A DNA stretch of 64,000 bases from Plasmodiophora brassicae (Eukaryota; Endomyxa: Phytomyxea; Phytomyxea; Plasmodiophorida). The notes under the pieces were generated by a model. The model did not search any database. It had not been told where the DNA came from and worked only from the letters and a program-made list of their open reading frames with translations. The stretch is from contig CP145414.1 of NCBI GenBank assembly GCA_036867785.1, positions 1,054,001-1,118,000 on the forward strand, in the 5' to 3' direction. Every line of letters starts with the position of its first letter. Position 1 is the first letter of the stretch. The position numbers and the translations under genes are program-made. Shown here one piece after another: positions 9,809 to 22,576 of the stretch.

Positions 9809-10025
9809 GTTGGCGATGACGTGACCACACTCGACAAGTCTTCAATAATGGACAGACGCTGGGTCCGTCCGGCCGTCCACACCCTCCAGCCTGGCGGCAC
9901 CGATTTAGCGTCGTCCACAACCGGCGCCATTCTATTTCCAGAATTGGGCGAACATCGGCGACGAAAGGCCACTCCCGGGAACGGCGTGAGCCGACGTCTT
10001 GCGCGAACGTTCTCGTGTCCAGACT

Positions 10026-12822
10026 TTATTCTTGTTCGCTGTCGGAGAACAGATCAAGACTGGACCCTTCCGAGAACAGGTCGTCGTCGGAGGCGCCCGC
10101 CTTGACTTTGCCGGTTGCATGACCGACGGTGCCCGTCGTGGTGCCATCGACCAACGTGACGGTCGGTTTGGCGATGGTCGCCACCGGCGACCCGTCCGAA
10201 TCGTCCGACAGCTCGAACTCTTTGTCGTCGTTGCCGCCCACCGTCGCGGGCGCCGATGATTCCCCCTTGGAATCCGTCAGGTCCAGCTTGGTGTGCACCA
10301 CGTTGGCTTCCGCGGACGACACCGACTTGATCTGCTGCGCCTCCATCTGCTTCGCAGCAGCGTCCGCGTCGTTGACGATAGTGTCCGGGACGTCGCCGTC
10401 GTCGTCGCCGCCGTCGTCCACGACGTTATCGTCGTGCCTGATGATCTCCCCGTCCGGGTTGACAGTGAAATGCACGCTGCCGCCGGACCGCTCCGGGAAC
10501 AGACGTTCGACAGGCTCGCCGTCATCGTCGCTGTTCTCGTTAACGTCAAAGTTGAATCGGGTCGTGGACCCGTCGAACGACGTCGCCGGTACCGGCGACA
10601 GCTCATCGATCCTGCTGGGCGCTAGCTCGATGAGCGAATTCCTCAACTGGACGATCTCCTTCGCCAGCTGCTTGCGCTTGGCGACCTCGTCCAGGTGGGT
10701 CTTCCCCATCGTCATCAGCATCTGCGCGTTCAGACCGACCCGTTCGCCCAGCTTCATGCAGTCCCGCTCCATCTGCTTCACGTTCTGCTCGATCACCTTC
10801 AGCACCTCCGCACGAACCTCGTTCTGCTGCAGGGCGACCGTCTCGCCCATCCTCTGCAACCCGTCCCTAACAGTGCCATCGATGCGAGTCTCCGCCCACG
10901 ACCGCACTGGGACCGTCGCTCAGCACCCGCGAACCGATCCCTGATGGAGGCGCTCCCTTACGAGATTGCTGGGCGGCCACGTTCTCCTTCTTAATGCTCG
11001 CCGTAGCCGTGCTCAGGTCGGCGGTGACGGCGTCTAATCGTTCCAGGCGCTGCCGGAGGTCGTCGCGGATGCGATCGACGCGAACCTCCAGGTCCTGTCG
11101 GCAAGCGGCCAGGGCGCGCGTCCCTTCCGCCTTGGTGCTGTCCTCGCTGGCGCGTATCATGGCGATGATGTCGTCGCGGAACCGGGCGGTGACGCCCATC
11201 TCGCCGACCACCTTGGTGCACAGTTGTCGTCCGCGCGCCTCCTCGGCCTGCGCCCACAGGTCGAACCGCTGCGACACGTCCCTGGCCATCTCGATCCCGT
11301 TGTTCGCCAGCGCCCTGATGTCCTGCTGCTCCCGGGCGCGGCGCCCCTCCACATCCGCCAAGCGCATCTCGAACCGCGCCTCCTGCACGTCCACCTTGGA
11401 CGCCAGCGCCTCGTCCTGCCGCGCCGTCTTCGCCTTGTAGGCGGCGTCATCGGCCAGGGCGGCCGTCAGTTTCGACTCGGCGGCCAGCACCGCCGCCTGC
11501 GCGCCTTCCAGGCCCTCCTGCAGGGTGCGAACGCTGTCCTGCACGTTGGCAACGACACGCGCGTCCGTCTTGGCGTCGATCGTCTCCTGTAGCGCTGCCG
11601 CGCGTGCCTCGCCATCCAGGCGCGCCTGCTGCTGATCGCGACGTACGCCATCGACCTCGATGGCAACGCGCTCCAGCTGCTGCTGCAGGCGGGCGATGAT
11701 CACCTCCGTCTCCGCCCTCGCCGTCTCGATCGCCGACCGACGTACCGTCTCGCCCAACGACTGCTGGTTGTCGTTGACGCTGGCGATCAGCGCCCTGCGT
11801 ACGGGAGGACCGTCACCCGTTGGGCAATTCGATGAGGAACGGGCGCCGCCGCTCCCTTACCGAGTTTCCGCGCACTGGCTCTGGACGAGCTCGTGCATCT
11901 CGAGGATGTCGGCGCCGATCTCGACGAACCGTCGTTCGGCCTGGGTCTGCGCGCAGATCGCTTCTTGTCGCGCGTCGTGCGCCGCCCGGTCCAGGTCGGC
12001 GACCGCCTTCTCGATGTTCGTCCTGACCTGATGCACGTTGTCGACGCGGGCGGACAGCGAGTCCAGGCGCTCCGACAGCGATTCCAGGGCGGATTCCAGG
12101 CGGGAGACGCCGCCGAGCGCGGATTGCTCGGCGTTGGCCGTCCTGGCTTTCTCGGCCGACTGGTCCAGTTCGTGACGACGCGCCAGGCGCAATGCCTCAT
12201 GGGACATCTCCGATACGTTCGCGAGCGTGCGTTGGATCTCATCGTTCTTGATCTTGCTGAGCTCCATGGTGCGTCTGGACGTCTGGAGCTCCAGGCGCGT
12301 CTCCTTCTGGAAGTCGGCGTCCTTCTTGCGGGACGTCGCCAGGGTTTCGGCCAGCCTCTCGGCGCCGCGCCTCTCGACCTGGTCGAGGCGCTCGCGGATC
12401 TCGTTGCCCAGCGTGTCCTTCAGCGTGCGCTGCTGGGCTTCCAGCTGGACCATCGATGATTCGATCCCGTCCCGGATCCGCTTCGCGATGTCCTCTTGCA
12501 GGGTTTTCAGTTCAACGACCAGGTGGTCGTGAACGCCAGAAACGCCCAGCGACAATGCGGGTGGCGATGCGGCCATTGGCACAACAGGTGTCGCGTCGTC
12601 GATGACGCTGATAGGGTCTCTGACGTGTACGGCGTCGCTGACGACAGCCCGGGATGACGAAGACGACCGTCTAGCGAGGGGGGCGGTTGAGACAGACGTG
12701 CTGGCCAGGCGGAGGTTCGCCTCTGTCTGTTGAATGAGGCGATCCATCTCCAGACGCCATGACCGGAACGTTATCGCGTCGGTCGCCATGCCTGCGGTGA
12801 ACGCCTGCCGTGTGACGTGCAC
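10026..12822 (-). CDS. long coiled-coil protein, three exons, unknown function
   Basis: Exons 12822-11861, 11794-10962 and 10906-10026 join through canonical GT-AG introns of 66 and 55 bp with matching phase, giving 891 residues. Residues ~100-700 are almost continuous heptad-rich coiled coil (Glu/Arg/Gln/Ala/Leu). The last ~190 residues are acidic and low in complexity, and the protein ends in a DLFS-repeat tail (DDDLFSEGSSLDLFSDSEQE). The composition resembles structural or tethering coiled-coil proteins, but no family can be assigned. Both introns start with the same 11 bases, GTAAGGGAGCG. An alternative start is the Met at 12789. The gene lies 140 bp downstream of the RAD51 stop on the same strand. 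Confidence 0.75.
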
Positions 12823-12961
12823 GGTTGTCGATCACGGGAATCAGTGCAGGGATGCGTTGTCGAAGGTCGAGTTCAGCCGCCTGGCGACACCATCAGGATA
12901 GCGGTCCAGCGTCCGTCCGCCGTTCAGAATCGTTTATTCGAAACGCGGGAACCATCTGCGA

Positions 12962-14405
12962 TCATTCGGCATCGTCGCCAATGCCTTGTTCGGCAATTGA
13001 AAACGTGGCCTCGGATTCAGGCAGGCATGGAGAGTCGTAGATCTGCCGTCGGTTTTCTCAACCTGTTGCAACAAGATGCTTTCGAGAGTAGTATTACCTT
13101 GCAGACGCGAGTATTACCGCGACCTTTGCGCAACGACAGACGTGTCGTGGAAGCGTGCCCCATGATGTGCCCGCCGACTGAAAAGACGGCATTAGGTATA
13201 CTGAAGCAATAGCACATTACAAAATGGCGTACCAGGTTTCTTCGGGTCCGCGTTGAACATTGCCATGCCACCATCGACCGTTGCCACAACCTACACGCGC
13301 TGGTGAGGTAGCGAAGAGACGGAATGGACAAAGGGTGGCTGTGAACCTGATTTGTTATGACGACCGCAACACTGAACTGATCGGCCAAACCCTGTAAGCC
13401 ACGAAGGAACCGACCCAGGTGCGTTTGACGGTCCGATAGTTGTCCGCGCCCTGAGTAGTCGGTACGGTACAAGGCTGTTGCGCTGTCCACGACGATGAGC
13501 GCGAAGTGCTCCTGGCTTAGGTGCCCAGCGGCTTGCGCTAATAGCGACGTCTCTGGAGTGTATGCCTCGGTCAGCATGGCCGATAGCACGTTCATCAAGA
13601 CGGTGAGTTACGATGGTCAGTGTTATGCGCACGTGCGCATACGACATTCTCGAGCACATCGGAAGAATCCACACCAAACCTGCGATCTGTTCTCAGTGCA
13701 GCGATGGCAAACATGGGAAGTTCGAACCTTTCGGCAATCGGATCAAGCCTTTCAGCACGGAATGTGCCTTCCGTGTCAATGTAAAGGACCTTGCCTTGTC
13801 CTCCTCCATTCTCGAACGGCAACTGTGCAATGACACAAAGTGTGTGACAGATCTGCGTCTTCCCCGTGCGGAACTCCCCAAATATCTCGGTAATCGAGCC
13901 GGCCTCAATCCCGCCCTGTACCATACTCAATGCCACTGTACGTCATGGTCAATTCCGTTACCTGCAAGAGTGCGTCGAAAGCCTTTGATCCTGTGCTCAG
14001 CCTGATGAGATGCTTGCGTTTCTGGTACCACTCCGTTGCCGTCTGGAATCCCATCGGTACCAGCTTGGCCGCTGTGTCACGTTATGATCTCCCCATTCCC
14101 ATACCGGGTCCCACAAAGCACCTTCTAGAAGCAGTTTGTCAGCCTTGGCTTCGCTGATGCCTTTGATCCCAATCAGGGCCTTGCGCGTCGAATATGCGAC
14201 AGCTTCAACCGTATGGCACCCCGCCTCTTTCAGCTTCTTGATATCGGCCGCGTTAATGCCTCGACTCTGTCCAGGTGTGATCCCCCTCCATTCCGAACGC
14301 ACAGACGGGCCTCTTCTATACCTCTAGCTTCTCGATCGGGAACGGCCCGGCCTCATCACGATCGTCACCCGCCCGCTGGCACTCTTGCATGACTGCCACC
14401 GCCAT
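12962..14405 (-). CDS. RAD51: RAD51 recombinase, nine exons
   Basis: RAD51 forms the nucleoprotein filament that carries out strand exchange in homologous recombination. Exons: 14405-14322, 14266-14122, 14071-13962, 13915-13728, 13679-13612, 13552-13347, 13290-13233, 13177-13098 and 13042-12962; all eight introns are GT-AG, 46-59 bp, and phases agree, giving 339 residues, the usual family length. Visible landmarks are the N-terminal HhH domain ([21 protein letters not shown]), Walker A GEFRTGKT, the YIDTEGTFR block, Walker [17 protein letters not shown], loop 1 RGQLSDRQ, loop 2 with NADPKKP, and the C-terminal IYDSPCLPE block. It is RAD51 rather than DMC1 by these motifs. Some introns lack stops, so a naive ORF reads through them. 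A start at the second Met (14390) is possible. Confidence 0.97.
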
Positions 14406-14642
14406 CACCGCCTGCAACGACACGGACGATGCCCACCCGACCAACCCCAAATCCCAAATGACGACCCCCATCGCGTGCCGCCGCGTTGTAACGCTGCAGT
14501 TCAGACTGGCGCCCTGTGGTGCGGTAACGTTGCCCGGGGAGGATCCGTGTGCCAGGTGCGTGTTGTTTGTTGGTGGGCGCGTGCCGTTATTGATGCAGTC
14601 ATTTCTGCTGCGGTCCGAAGTTCGCGAGTGCTGACGATCGTT

Positions 14643-15036
14643 ATGGCAACCATCGGCGACGACCTGTGCACTGTATGCGGCAAGAAGGTGTACGCAGTTG
14701 AGAAGATCGTGGCCGAAAGCAGGCTGGTAATAATTGTCCTTGTTTGGTGTCGGGCGTGCTCATGCGTTCTGAGTGCTCCAATGTCCCGCACAGTTCCACA
14801 AGAATTGCTTCAAGTGTCATGGCTGTAGTAAGCGTTTGGACCCCGGGAAGATCACAAGCCACGAAGGGAACGTCTACTGCCCGCCGTGCTACACGAAATC
14901 ATTCGGTCCAAAAGGTATGCCGATACTCTAACGGGACAATCCGACGTGTGCTAACGAAACCCCAGGGTACGGGTTCGCCAATGGTCAGGCCGGCCTGTCA
15001 ACCCATGTGTACTCCACTGACTCGAAACCGAACTGA
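14643..15036 (+). CDS. single-LIM-domain protein (CRIP/CRP-like)
   Basis: Exons 14643-14726, 14794-14914 and 14966-15036, joined through introns of 67 and 51 bp in phase, give 91 residues. The protein is one LIM domain: CTVCGKKVY ... HKNCFKCHGC ... YCPPCYTKSFGPKGYGF, with all eight zinc ligands visible. The FGPKGYGF run after the last zinc module is the glycine-rich hallmark of cysteine-rich proteins (CRIP/CSRP), which bind actin and scaffold cytoskeletal and nuclear complexes. It lies head-to-head with RAD51, 237 bp away. Confident as a family call; no finer orthology is claimed. Confidence 0.9.
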
Positions 15037-15204
15037 AATTTCTAAATCGTCACCGTACTACTGAGCAATACATGGTTCTTGGTGTCTCAACCTCTGTGAC
15101 TAGCGGCATGCTCGAATTGACGTTTGTCGATTCGGGCGTCGTCGGCAGTGCTAGAAGTAAGGAGCAGATTCAAGGACCGGGGCCATCTCGCGAAACGCGC
15201 CGAT

Positions 15205-15777
15205 ATGGAAGTTCCCGAAATGACTGAGGCGGAGGTCAAACGATGCCGCGAGGCGTTCCGCATGTTCGACAAGGATAATAGCGGCACGATCGACGTGTGG
15301 GAGCTGGCACAGGCATTGGAGACATCGTTGAAGAAGAAGCCGACGCAGGAAGAGGTACGTTGTTTATTCACCCTCCCCAATCTTGTCCTTGTTGTGTTGA
15401 GCGGAATGCGAAGGTCTTTGGAATGATTTCTATGGTCGATGAGGACATGAGCGGGTAAATGCCTGGATCTTCATTAGTCGTAAAGGCTAATGGGTCCCGT
15501 GTTCAGGTCGATCGATTTCCAAGAGTTCCTGAAAGTAATTCAGACTCAACGAGCAGCGTCGACGAAACTGGCGGATGACAGCGATCTCGTCAATGCGTTC
15601 GTCGCACTGGGCGGTGCCCCGGATAAGTCGGGAACCATCGACTACGCGAAATTGAGGAAAATCATCTACGACGACTTTGGGCTGACGTTCAAGCTCGACG
15701 AGCAGCTGAAGCAAGTCAGCCCCGATAACAACGGCGGTGCTATCACGTTCAACGAATTCAAAGACCTCCTGGCTTGA
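15205..15777 (+). CDS. EF-hand calcium-binding protein (calmodulin/centrin-like)
   Basis: Exons 15205-15354, 15414-15454 and 15507-15777 with introns of 59 and 52 bp give 153 residues. Two EF-hand loops are canonical (DKDNSGTIDVWE and DEDMSGSIDFQE). The third (starting near APDKSGTIDYAKL) lacks the acidic residue at the last ligand position, and the fourth (SPDNNGGAITFNE) has lost the first ligand, so the C-terminal lobe probably binds calcium weakly or not at all. Size and spacing fit the calmodulin/troponin C/centrin superfamily. An upstream in-frame extension without ATG exists to 15124; I chose the ATG at 15205. Confidence 0.88.
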
Positions 15778-16209
15778 TAAACGGGGCCCAATTGCAGGGG
15801 ACAGCCGACAGTGGCACAGAGCGCCCCAAATAGCGGGAGTGGGCATCTGCGGGTCGCCGATGTCGCCCTTCTGCCTGGTGACCGTCCTGCGCGTCCTGGA
15901 CGGTCCTGCCGCATATGGCGCTTGCCCCCAGGTCGAGTGTGGCAATCAACGTGGAATCGGTGGCACGTAACTGATGGATTTATTTACAATCTGAAGTGCT
16001 GGCGCAAGGTCGTTGCAACGTCGTGTCGGCATTGTGGATGCCGAGGGCAACCGCTGCAACGATACCGCGTCCGGCTCCTACTTAGTGAAGCGACCTCTAG
16101 CAGGGCGCGAATTGCGACTGTGTTTGGTAGCGTCGCGTCGGGCTCCTCTTGCCCATCTGCTGACTACTTCAAGGGCCGGGTCTTTCGGGTGACTTCATCC
16201 ATCCCCCTT

Positions 16210-16722
16210 TGAAATATTTGCGTCTGACACATCCTACAAGGCTACGTTTAAATCCCGGTCCATCGTGTATTCAAAGCTGTCTGATTTGCCCGACCCAATC
16301 GTGGCTGTTGAATTCCAACCAATTCCGGAACCCGTATTACCGGATAACAGTTCGCCTTTAGAAGAGGTGGGTAGTCCTCCGTGCCAAAAGCGGGCCGACG
16401 ACAAGTGGGTACTGACGCCCCGTCCCGAGTTGCTAACACCTCTCAGGGAACCAGGTCGAGTCCTCCAATCACAGATGGTGAACGCCGCGGTACTGAATGT
16501 GCGAGTTTAGACAGGAGTATCGAATCTCAGATGTCGCAGTTGTTCTTCTCGCCAGAGATCTCGTCGTGCTCAGGAGATATGGAGACCCAGGCCGCGAGTA
16601 TGGTTCGCGAGCTCCACGAGTCTTCTGACAACGACAATCGTACAGGATTATTGGGACTGCCTGAACCCATGAGCAACAACAACGAGATTGATGCGATCTG
16701 CCGGAAGATACAATTCTTATGA
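16210..16722 (+). CDS. 3' exons of an unrecognised gene
   Basis: Coding-like sequence runs in one frame from about 16210 to 16366, then a GT-AG intron (16367-16446, 80 bp), then an exon 16447-16722 ending at a stop, with matching phase. The encoded part is acidic, rich in Pro, Ser and Glu, and lacks a recognisable domain. The beginning of the gene is not resolved: 15800-16200 contains short candidate exons, one with a CxxC pair, but no convincing start. The gene converges on the PHYHD1-like gene, whose stop is at 16805. Confidence 0.35.
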
Positions 16723-16804
16723 TTCATGGATACCGTACTGTATATAAACACTAGTTGAGCTGATAACCGACACCACGTCCTCGCCGTTGCCGGTACCCAG
16801 CATT

Positions 16805-18081
<1,277 letters not shown>

Positions 18082-18232
18082 CCGGCTTCATGGTACACTG
18101 CTTGGAAGAATGACGCTCGACCGAGAAACGAACGGCTTCTACTGCGTTTCGAACGAACATGTGAGACTGGCCGAACGCCGGCCTATCATCAGTACTTTAT
18201 GTTTTTGTGCAGAAGAAACGGTTTGTATTCGT

Positions 18233-19093
18233 CTACGGTTTCATGGCCGGACCTAAGGTGCGGTGTATTTCGTTAATCGACACGATGACGTCCTTGACGC
18301 GGGCGACCAGATCGGGATCCAGGCGCGCCTCGATCGACGAGAACGCTGTTTCGCCGGGAGCTGGTTTCGCCACCACAGTGTTTGACGACCTCTTGTAGCA
18401 CCTGCATCGGCAACAGTTAGATGCAGTGTAGAGCATGCAGACTCTCGCCGACTACTTAAGGTCCCGGAGACCAAAACTACGCCAGTTCGGTGACGGTTGT
18501 TCTAGGTAGAACCTAAGAGCATGTACGGGGATCTCCTTCAAGAAACATGCACCGAATTCGCTGATCGATATCGTATGGTAGTGCTGGGCGTCATCTTCGT
18601 AGTGCGCGTCAGTCATCAACTGGCGTGATGACAGAATTGCGGTCCAATCGGGTTCCTTCGCCGCGGTACCGAACGCTATTTCGACCCTGATTAGACTGAT
18701 CGGCAGAGCACCATCATCCGGACACTACCATCGACAAGCGGAATCGTCAGCTGCTTGATGGAGATCGAGGCGCAGTAGTAATTCCTAAACTTGATGCATT
18801 CGATCTGGTGACAAAGTCAACAGCCATTGGCTGAACCACGGTGCACGAATTAACGAGCGAACATTGGCAGGCTTGTCAAAGGTAATCTCCTGATAGATGA
18901 CGCACGGGCGCCTCGCCGAGTTCGTCTGCTCCCGGACGGTAAACGCCACCTCCTCCAGCACAAACTCGTCCGCGGCAGCGCCCATAGCGACGTCGGTTAC
19001 TCGGCGACCAATGGTCGACCCGGGGGCCCCGCCACGTCGGCACATAGCTGGCCGGTCCCAGAGAGTCCTGCAGACCTCTGGCAAGGTTGCCAT
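18233..19093 (-). CDS. NICN1: nicolin-1 homologue
   Basis: Nicolin-1 is a subunit or partner of the tubulin polyglutamylase complex, acting on microtubules of cilia and neurons. Exons 19093-18863, 18804-18729, 18675-18456 and 18401-18233, with introns of 53-58 bp, give 231 residues against about 213 in human. Shared blocks are QEITFDKPANI then IKFRNYYCASISIKQ (human ITFKNYYTAFLSIRV), the HYEDDAQHYHTISI region, and ALRFYLEQPSPNWRSF (human LRLILRQPSPLWLSF). The C-terminal helix is also comparable. The start is uncertain; the frame stays open upstream to 19153. No polyglutamylase catalytic subunit lies in the window. Confidence 0.85.
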
Positions 19094-19318
19094 CGGCCGT
19101 GCTGATATAGTGCAATGGCACTTCAGTAACGCGTTGCCAGCGTTCTCACACAAGAAAACGTCATAGGACAGTTACTGGCTGTAAAATGGTTCCTTCTTCA
19201 TCACGAGGCAATGAAACAGTTATTCTAAATATAGATCACCAGGAACGCCCTCGCCACCTGCACCGCTCGTCCTACTCGACGATGTCCGCGCCATTCCGTC
19301 TCCATCCGACTACGAGCA

Positions 19319-19911
19319 ATGGTCGATCATCGAACGACAGCTGCGACTAGTAATCACACAACGAACGCCGCGATCGACTTGCTCGTTCAGCTGTCCATCG
19401 CGCATACCATCTATGACCATGCACCACTGTACACTGTTGACGACGTTGCTCGGTTCGCCGGCCATATTCCAGGCATGAACAACAAGAACCTGCTCCTGAA
19501 AACGAAGAAGGGCAAACAGTTTGCCATTGTGTGTGTGCCCTTCGACAAACGTGTTGACCTACAGGCACTTGCAAACACGCTTGATCTGCGACACCTGAGC
19601 ATGGCGTCGCCTGAATCTATGCTGGGCATTCTAGGCGTTTCCGCCGGAGCCCTCAGCCCGCTCGCCGCTGTTCATGATACTGACCAGAAGGTACGAATAA
19701 CATGACTCGGTCATCCGTATATAACACTGTGCCTATTGTATAGGTTACCGTTGTCATTGACAAAGCTCTTACCGACCTGCCACAAGGCGCGCAGATTCAG
19801 TGCCACCCTATGCAGAACACGCAGACCGTCGTTCTTGGCATCGCCGACATGCTCAAGTATCTGATCGCAACCAACCACGAACCTCGAATTATCGATGTCC
19901 CAAGCAAATAA
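19319..19911 (+). CDS. prolyl-tRNA editing domain protein (ProX/PrdX, YbaK family)
   Basis: Two exons (19319-19690 and 19744-19911; intron 53 bp) give 179 residues, the normal size for the free-standing editing domain. Recognisable features are the N-terminal TIYDHAPLYTVDDVA, the NKNLLLKTKKGKQF strand with the conserved lysines, LRHLSMASPE, the GVSAGALSPLAA block and a C-terminal NTQTVVLGIADMLKYL. PrdX-type proteins hydrolyse mischarged Ala-tRNA(Pro) or related tRNAs in trans and so keep translation accurate. Family assignment is by motif order. Confidence 0.9.
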
Positions 19912-20219
19912 ATGGCCGAACCATTGATTGATCATTGTCATGCAACGTTGACCAGGGAATCTTGTGCATACTGCTGATACGTGGCTGTGCCGGCCACGTC
20001 ACCGTGTCACGCGTGCAATCCAATTCCTCAGCCATGCCGAAGTTGCCTCCTTGTACCTGCGCGCTGTCGATACAAGACTGCTCATGTTCGATCCCAGCAC
20101 TTTGTCTGTTTCGGGACTCAGATGCCCAATAGGCGCGCCTCTGTCTAGAATCGGTAGATCCTTAAGGTGGGTTCTCGTGCGTCGCTTTAATCTTCAGGCG
20201 CCGTGTCGGTTTGAGAATT
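19912..20219. other. no confident gene
   Basis: Short ORFs exist on the plus strand (for example 19964-20236) but show no family feature. This stretch may hold the 5' exon or promoter of the transposase-like gene that follows. Confidence 0.4.
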
Positions 20220-21241
20220 TGAGGAGACCTACATAACTGCCGCTGGCAAAAACGGCACAAAATACCGTGGCGAGGGCGCATGGGACAAGGTAGTGGGCGT
20301 CCTCGTGGGCAAGCCGCAAGCGCCAGGCAGTCGGGCTAGAGGCGACGATCATCGCGGTCGAGGTCGAGCCGTTCATCTATCACAAGCTGTTCAGCTGTCA
20401 CCTGACGAGATATTCGTTCAGCCGGACTGCCCTGACGTCGTGTTGCGGTCGAGACCGGACGAAGTCGACCATGAGGCATTGTCGCGGCCAAAGAAGCAGG
20501 AGGTTGAAGGGCCGGCTAACTACAAACGTCGTCAGCTCAAGCGCGCTCTTCGACCGATGGACTGCTGCGGCTGCCGCAGTAGTTGTATCGACATGCTGGG
20601 TGTGGTGGCTGACGAACATCGCCGTTTGTTCGTCGAGGAACGCGATTTCATGGCGCAGACAGACTACCTCGCTTCAATGATCACGATCAGGAAGGCGCCA
20701 GCCGGCAGCGTTCCTGGCTCTTACCAATACGCACTGCCAGGATCCGATGGCATCCCGATCGTCATCTGCCGCCAGGCTTTCATGAAAGTGTTCGGCATGG
20801 GCACTGTGAAGCGTACGAATGTCATTAAGCGCATGACGAACCAGTACGGCGTTCCGCAGGGTGCTGTTCCGTCGTTCGGCATGGATAGCCGCGGCAAGAG
20901 CAACGTTGCTGTTCGCAATCGTACACCACATAACGTGCTCGAGATCGCGCGCGCCTCTATCGTCTCGCAGCTCAAGCAGTTCGGCGAGACTTCGCACTAC
21001 TTGCAGGAAGAGCAAGCGCAAGTGATTTATATGCCGGCTGACCAGAGCCCCAGTTCGCTGTGGCGTCAGCTAGTCAAACTTCTTCTGCGCGACGACGCGA
21101 AATGGATGAACTTCGGCCGGCATCGCCAGTGGTCGCACCCGGGCGAAATGTGGGTGCGATCATGCCTGCAAGCTAGCGCGACATGGAAGAAATACCGGAT
21201 ATGTCTTAGTGCACCCGCCGACATGCCGGACTTAATCGTGA
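20220..21241 (+). CDS. putative transposase-like protein, truncated at a foldback
   Basis: An open frame from about 20220, probably starting at a splice acceptor or an upstream start, runs to the stop at 21244. It has a Cys cluster (CCGCRSSC), then a block reading IPIVICRQAFMKVFGMGTVK, then a basic region and ARASIVSQLKQFGETSHY. This order (Cys-rich linker, a V-C-x2-F-x3-F/L-x-hydrophobic block, then an SHY motif) recalls uncharacterised DDE transposase-like proteins common in animal genomes. That resemblance is from memory and moderate. The catalytic C-terminal half is missing: the frame enters a perfect 69-bp inverted repeat and stops in its spacer. Confidence 0.4.
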
Positions 21242-21326
21242 CTTAATCGTGAAGACTTCACGATTAAGTCCGGCATGTCGGCGGGTGCACTAAGACATAT
21301 CCGGTATTTCTTCCATGTCGCGCTAG
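21173..21326. repeat. perfect 69-bp inverted repeat, 16-bp spacer
   Basis: 21173-21241 and 21258-21326 are exact reverse complements; the spacer 21242-21257 partly repeats the arm (CTTAATCGTGAA). The left arm continues the plus-strand transposase-like ORF and the right arm continues a minus-strand ORF, so different sequences are fused to each arm. Confidence 0.96.
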
Positions 21327-22500
21327 GGTTTCTTGTTCTGGAGGCGTCCGACACAATCCCGTCCAGTTCAGCTTCATCGTACAGTATTTCCAAGATGGTC
21401 CGCTGCGAGTATGGCACCGACGTGCTGTACTCGGAGCTGGTCCGGGCCGCCATTATCCGCTGCCAACGCGCCCGCTCTTCCTGTTGCTGCTCGTTGACGG
21501 ATTGACGGTGATCTCCGCGCCTGTACTCTGCCGCTTCGCGCTGTCGTTCGCAATAGGCAATACGCTGACCACCCGCTTGCGCTCCCGCGAACGTCCTTCC
21601 TCGATGGCACGTTACGGGAGATATTTGCATACGCGCGTGCCGAATACTTTCAGTCCCCTTAATGAGTGACAACGTCAAGAAGTTGCTGGGTACCGATGTA
21701 ATAACAACGCCAACGACGCAGGCTGGCCGTTTTTCAACGCGCAGCGCTCTTCTCCAGGTACAGGAAGACGGCAACCTGTTAGCGGGACGATACCTTATTG
21801 TTGCCAACAGTTCCGCAAGGATTTGCTCAGGTCACAGTCAGCCGAGTTGCTGAGCGCTGGGCTTGAGAGGCGAGACTGGCGTCGGTCGTTTCCGACGTTT
21901 TCGTCAAGCGATGCTCCCTACTACGAGGCACAGCCCGGGTGGGTTCGCGATCCTGTCTCGAAGAGGTTGACGCCCGCGATCGCTCTGCGGGAGACTCGCT
22001 CGAATAATAATCTGCCTTCGCTTCGCAATGCTGTCCCGAGCGGGGAACAGGATCCCCGATACGCAACACGGCATCGCCTGCCGAAACAACCCATTCGAGA
22101 GGGCCTCACCGACTGCCTCCGGCCGCGCCAGGTACCCGACGTCAAAGACGACATCCTCGCGCGACGTCGACAAGTCCATCCTCCAGTGGACGTATACCGT
22201 TGCGCCTCCAGAGGCATCCCCGTTGATTTCTCCGATGCCTACAGGCTCCCCGAAGCCACTCCGAGGTGGCGTGTCCGCCTCGCACCTGTTGTGTCCCGCC
22301 GTCGACGACCCCCACGCAGCGACAAACGGCACCGGTCGACGCATGCCGCTGCTTGCTGATAAACAACGATATACATCACGATGGCATGTGCGCCTGATGA
22401 TTGGTGGCGACGGCAGGTTAACGATGTGCCCCGGGTCTGTTTTGGCGAACGATGTTTCCTGCGGCGAGCGTCCCCCGTGGCCGCCGCCGTGGGGCCGTGG
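21327..22500 (-). CDS. unresolved minus-strand gene, probably several exons
   Basis: Two stretches look coding on the minus strand. One is at about 22330-21930 and contains FDVGYLARPEAVGEALSNG. The other is at about 21640-21330, is rich in Gln, Arg and Glu, and contains TILEILYDEAELDG. The second runs straight into the 21.2-kb foldback. They may be exons of one gene divergent from HslU, but I could not fix splice sites or find a domain. The opposite strand is also open in places, so strand and structure are tentative. Confidence 0.3.
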
Positions 22501-22576
22501 CCGTGGGGTGCCAGATTGAGTTGCAACAGCGCTCCACAGGACCGGAGTGCGTCCGCGGCAGGGCGGCTCATCGACA

